From positions 186,001-250,000 of the forward strand of contig JALDNG010000006.1 of assembly GCA_024349245.1 (NCBI GenBank): a DNA stretch of 64,000 nt. The letters are read 5' to 3'. Below, piece by piece: positions 62,237-64,000 of this stretch. Every line of letters begins with the position of its first letter. The stretch's first letter is position 1. The position numbers and the translations under genes were made by a program. This DNA is from Neodontobutis hainanensis (Eukaryota > Chordata > Actinopteri > Gobiiformes > Odontobutidae). The notes under the pieces are model-generated. The model saw only the letters and a list, made by a program, of their open reading frames with translations, had not been told where the DNA came from and ran no database searches.

Positions 62237-62372
62237 CTCTATGTTGTTGTAAGTTACTTTGCCGACGTACTTTTCCTTGTCGATACCCTTGTGGTCTGGG
62301 AGGTGTTTGAAGGTGCAGTCATCCCTTGTGCAGCCTATTGTCCGCCAGAAAAAACACTCCTTTTTCTGTGGG
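62237..62372 (-). CDS. CCCH-type zinc-finger exon of an unrecognised gene (partial)
   Basis: On the minus strand this 136-base segment is bounded by TTTTCATTACAG and GTAAAT. It encodes PQKKECFFWRTIGC followed by TRDDCTFKHLPDHKGIDKEK. The spacing C-x7-C-x4-C-x3-H and the aromatic residues fit a CCCH zinc finger, reminiscent of the first fingers of ZC3H11A-like proteins. No start exon was found. The frame upstream of the acceptor is intronic, so the 5' part must lie elsewhere, possibly outside the window. Function is not assigned. Confidence 0.5.
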
Positions 62373-62629
62373 CTGTAATGAAAACAAATGATTTTTTCTT
62401 TTAGTTCATTGAGCTGGAGCAATTCTTCATGGTAAATTTAAAGCACTGTGTAACTTTTTCATGAGTTGCTCCCATTATAGCACATTGTCTGCCACTACAC
62501 TGATGCATGTTTTTACTCAGTGGTAACACTGCAGTATAAAGTGAGCCACATGCAGTGTATCTATCGTGGGTTATTCTTATTTTTTATTCAGTCTTGTTTA
62601 ACACTGAAGGAGTAATGCATCACGTGTTT

Positions 62630-62900
62630 CATGCAGGCATGAAAACGGGTCAGGGGTGAAAAAGTTGAGAAAGATATTACCCCTCTAGGGGGGTCCGGGG
62701 GCATGCTCCCCTGGAAGAAAAATTTAAATATTCCCTATTTTAAAGCATCAATCTGATGCATTTAGAGATGCATTTTTTGCCAACCTGGGGAGAGGCATTA
62801 AAACATAACTTCAGCCATGAGTCAAAAATATTATGGCCTTCTTACTAAGTATTATGCAAGCCATTTCATGCCAGCCTGTCACTGGGTCTAAAATGTCCAG
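62630..62900. repeat. Repeat-like DNA with GGGGGGTCCGGGGGCATGC block
   Basis: The block TAGGGGGGTCCGGGGGCATG followed by CTCCCCTGGAAGAAAAATTT (about 62685-62725) is a wording I recall from dispersed fish repeats, although I cannot name the family. It forms a partial GC-rich hairpin (GGGGGCATGCTCCCC). Boundaries are uncertain. Confidence 0.35.
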
Positions 62901-63119
62901 TATATATGAGGCACAATGTGGTATAAGGGCAACACAAATGGCTGAATGCATAAACCCCACAAGAGATGGTAGACATGCTATAGCTTAACTTGTCTTCTCT
63001 TCCATCATGATTGGAACAATGACAGACAATACAATGTTACGCTATTCAGATTTTAACACATTTTATTGGCAAAGATAACAAATTACATTATAGTTCGTTC
63101 GTAATACTCTTAGAAGCAG

Positions 63120-63300
63120 ATCTCATTTTTTCTTCTTTGCCTGGACCACCAGTGTCTCCATGGCCCGCTTTCGCTGTTTTGCCACATGTCTCAGCCTTGC
63201 CTTTTTCTCCTCTTCAGCAGTCTGTTTCTTGACACTTCACTTTACCTTCAGCCTTGTCAGTCCCCTCACCTCAAAATCATCTACAGTACACGTCCTGGAA
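63120..63300 (-). pseudogene. Lysine-rich coding remnant with in-frame stop
   Basis: On the minus strand, after the acceptor TTTTTCCAG, one frame reads TCTVDDFEVRGLTRLKVK, a TGA stop, then SVKKQTAEEEKKARLRHVAK and further to AMETLVVQAKKKK and a stop near 63127. An AATAAA (minus) lies about 60 bases further on. The frame continues on both sides of the TGA with similar basic character, so it may be a decayed exon or element-derived sequence; alternatively, internal donors make it a split exon. The protein is not recognised. Confidence 0.3.
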
Positions 63301-63359
63301 AAACGAGTTGTAGATATTTAAGAAAGAAGCACTAACATTAACAGTGTTTCTTTTTTTGT

Positions 63360-63590
63360 GATTTACCGTCAGCTATAAAAGCTAGCAGGTAACTTTAGTA
63401 ACGATATCATGCTAATGTTAGACTTACGTTAACGATAGCGTTAGCTAACATTAAGAATTTGCCACCGGAGCTTTACGTTAGCTGGCTAACGTTGCGTTCT
63501 CTCCTGCTGTGTTTAATGACTCAATTCATCAAGTTGGAGCTAACGTTACCTAACTTATGTCAACAGAGCTCCTAGGTAACTAACAGATAT
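63360..63590. promoter_or_regulatory. Cluster of TAACGTTA / GTTAGC-type motifs, possible promoter
   Basis: Within about 200 bases there are repeated words of the type GCTAACGTTRC, TTACGTTAAC, GCGTTAGCTAAC and TTACGTTAGCTGGCTAACG on both strands. This CpG-containing palindromic family is common near promoters in fish genomes. It sits beside CpG-richer DNA (63640-63960), as expected for a promoter at the window's end. Confidence 0.35.
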
Positions 63591-64000
63591 ACCAGAAAAT
63601 ATTAAAAGAAACCATCACTCACCAAATTCAGTCTCAGAGGACAGATGTGCTTCTTCAGCTTCTGATAGTGGTCTGCACTCCTTGGTGTGCACGCTCTGGT
63701 AAGCACGAGCCTGGCTGGCACGCGCGAATGCAATCTGCTTGTAAACCAATCAGGTCATGGTACTCCCCTACCTTCCCAGAGAAACAAACTGGTGAAGCAA
63801 GGCCAGTCGTGCTATTTCCATGCACTCGCGGTCCCTTCTGGCACGCGCACCTGTTCTCCGGTACCTACCCCCTTCCCTAAACATTTTCTCATCGAATCTA
63901 TACGATTCACGTAGGTCACCTATTTTGGTTTCAAAACGGCGAATTTCGCCGAAAGGTGAGCGATTTTCATGTCTGGTTTCATGCTCTTACCCGGTGGGAG

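Overview
The window looks like ordinary nuclear DNA from a ray-finned (teleost) fish. Its genes are split by GT-AG introns and encode vertebrate-type proteins. It is AT-rich, with long TA and CA/GT microsatellites and several copies of two tRNA-derived SINE-like repeats of the kind common in teleosts. I see no prokaryotic, viral or CRISPR features. All gene calls come from reading the sequence and from recalled knowledge of the protein families; no search was run.

Layout. (1) About 1-18.3 kb, plus strand: a complete lysyl oxidase-like 3 gene (loxl3). It has a signal peptide, four SRCR domains and a copper/LTQ amine oxidase domain. Thirteen coding exons assemble with matching phases into 753 residues, and a fourteenth exon is an alternative copy of the first half of SRCR domain 4. 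(2) 19.3-20.9 kb, minus, tail-to-tail with loxl3: mrps26, mitochondrial ribosomal protein mS26, four exons, 207 aa. (3) 21.3-28.2 kb, minus: pisd, mitochondrial phosphatidylserine decarboxylase. Its nine-exon form encodes 371 aa, and one extra exon encodes an alternative N-terminal leader. A 22-bp minisatellite with 132-bp higher-order structure lies in intron 1. (4) 29.6-32.7 kb, minus: a neuronal-type intermediate filament gene (neurofilament-L/internexin-like) with an almost absent tail, a GC-AG first intron and a TATA box. (5) 34.3-36.0 kb, minus: single-exon nanos1. (6) 36-62 kb: about 26 kb with no convincing protein-coding gene. It holds SINE copies, microsatellites, a MITE-like inverted repeat, a perfect 22-bp palindrome and several higher-complexity blocks that could be conserved non-coding elements. 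(7) 62-64 kb, minus: a CCCH-type zinc-finger exon of an unrecognised gene, repeat-like DNA, a decayed or unclear lysine-rich coding stretch, and a cluster of TAACGTTA-type motifs.

The genes do not form a functional unit. Two neighbours, mrps26 and pisd, are nuclear genes for mitochondrial proteins, and both have an ETS-type GGAAGT and a CRE-type site just upstream of the start codon. The most interesting signal is the pair of interchangeable exons in loxl3, followed by the alternative pisd leader exon, the tail-less intermediate filament protein and the SINE that abuts a loxl3 splice acceptor. I found no clearly undescribed system and do not claim one.
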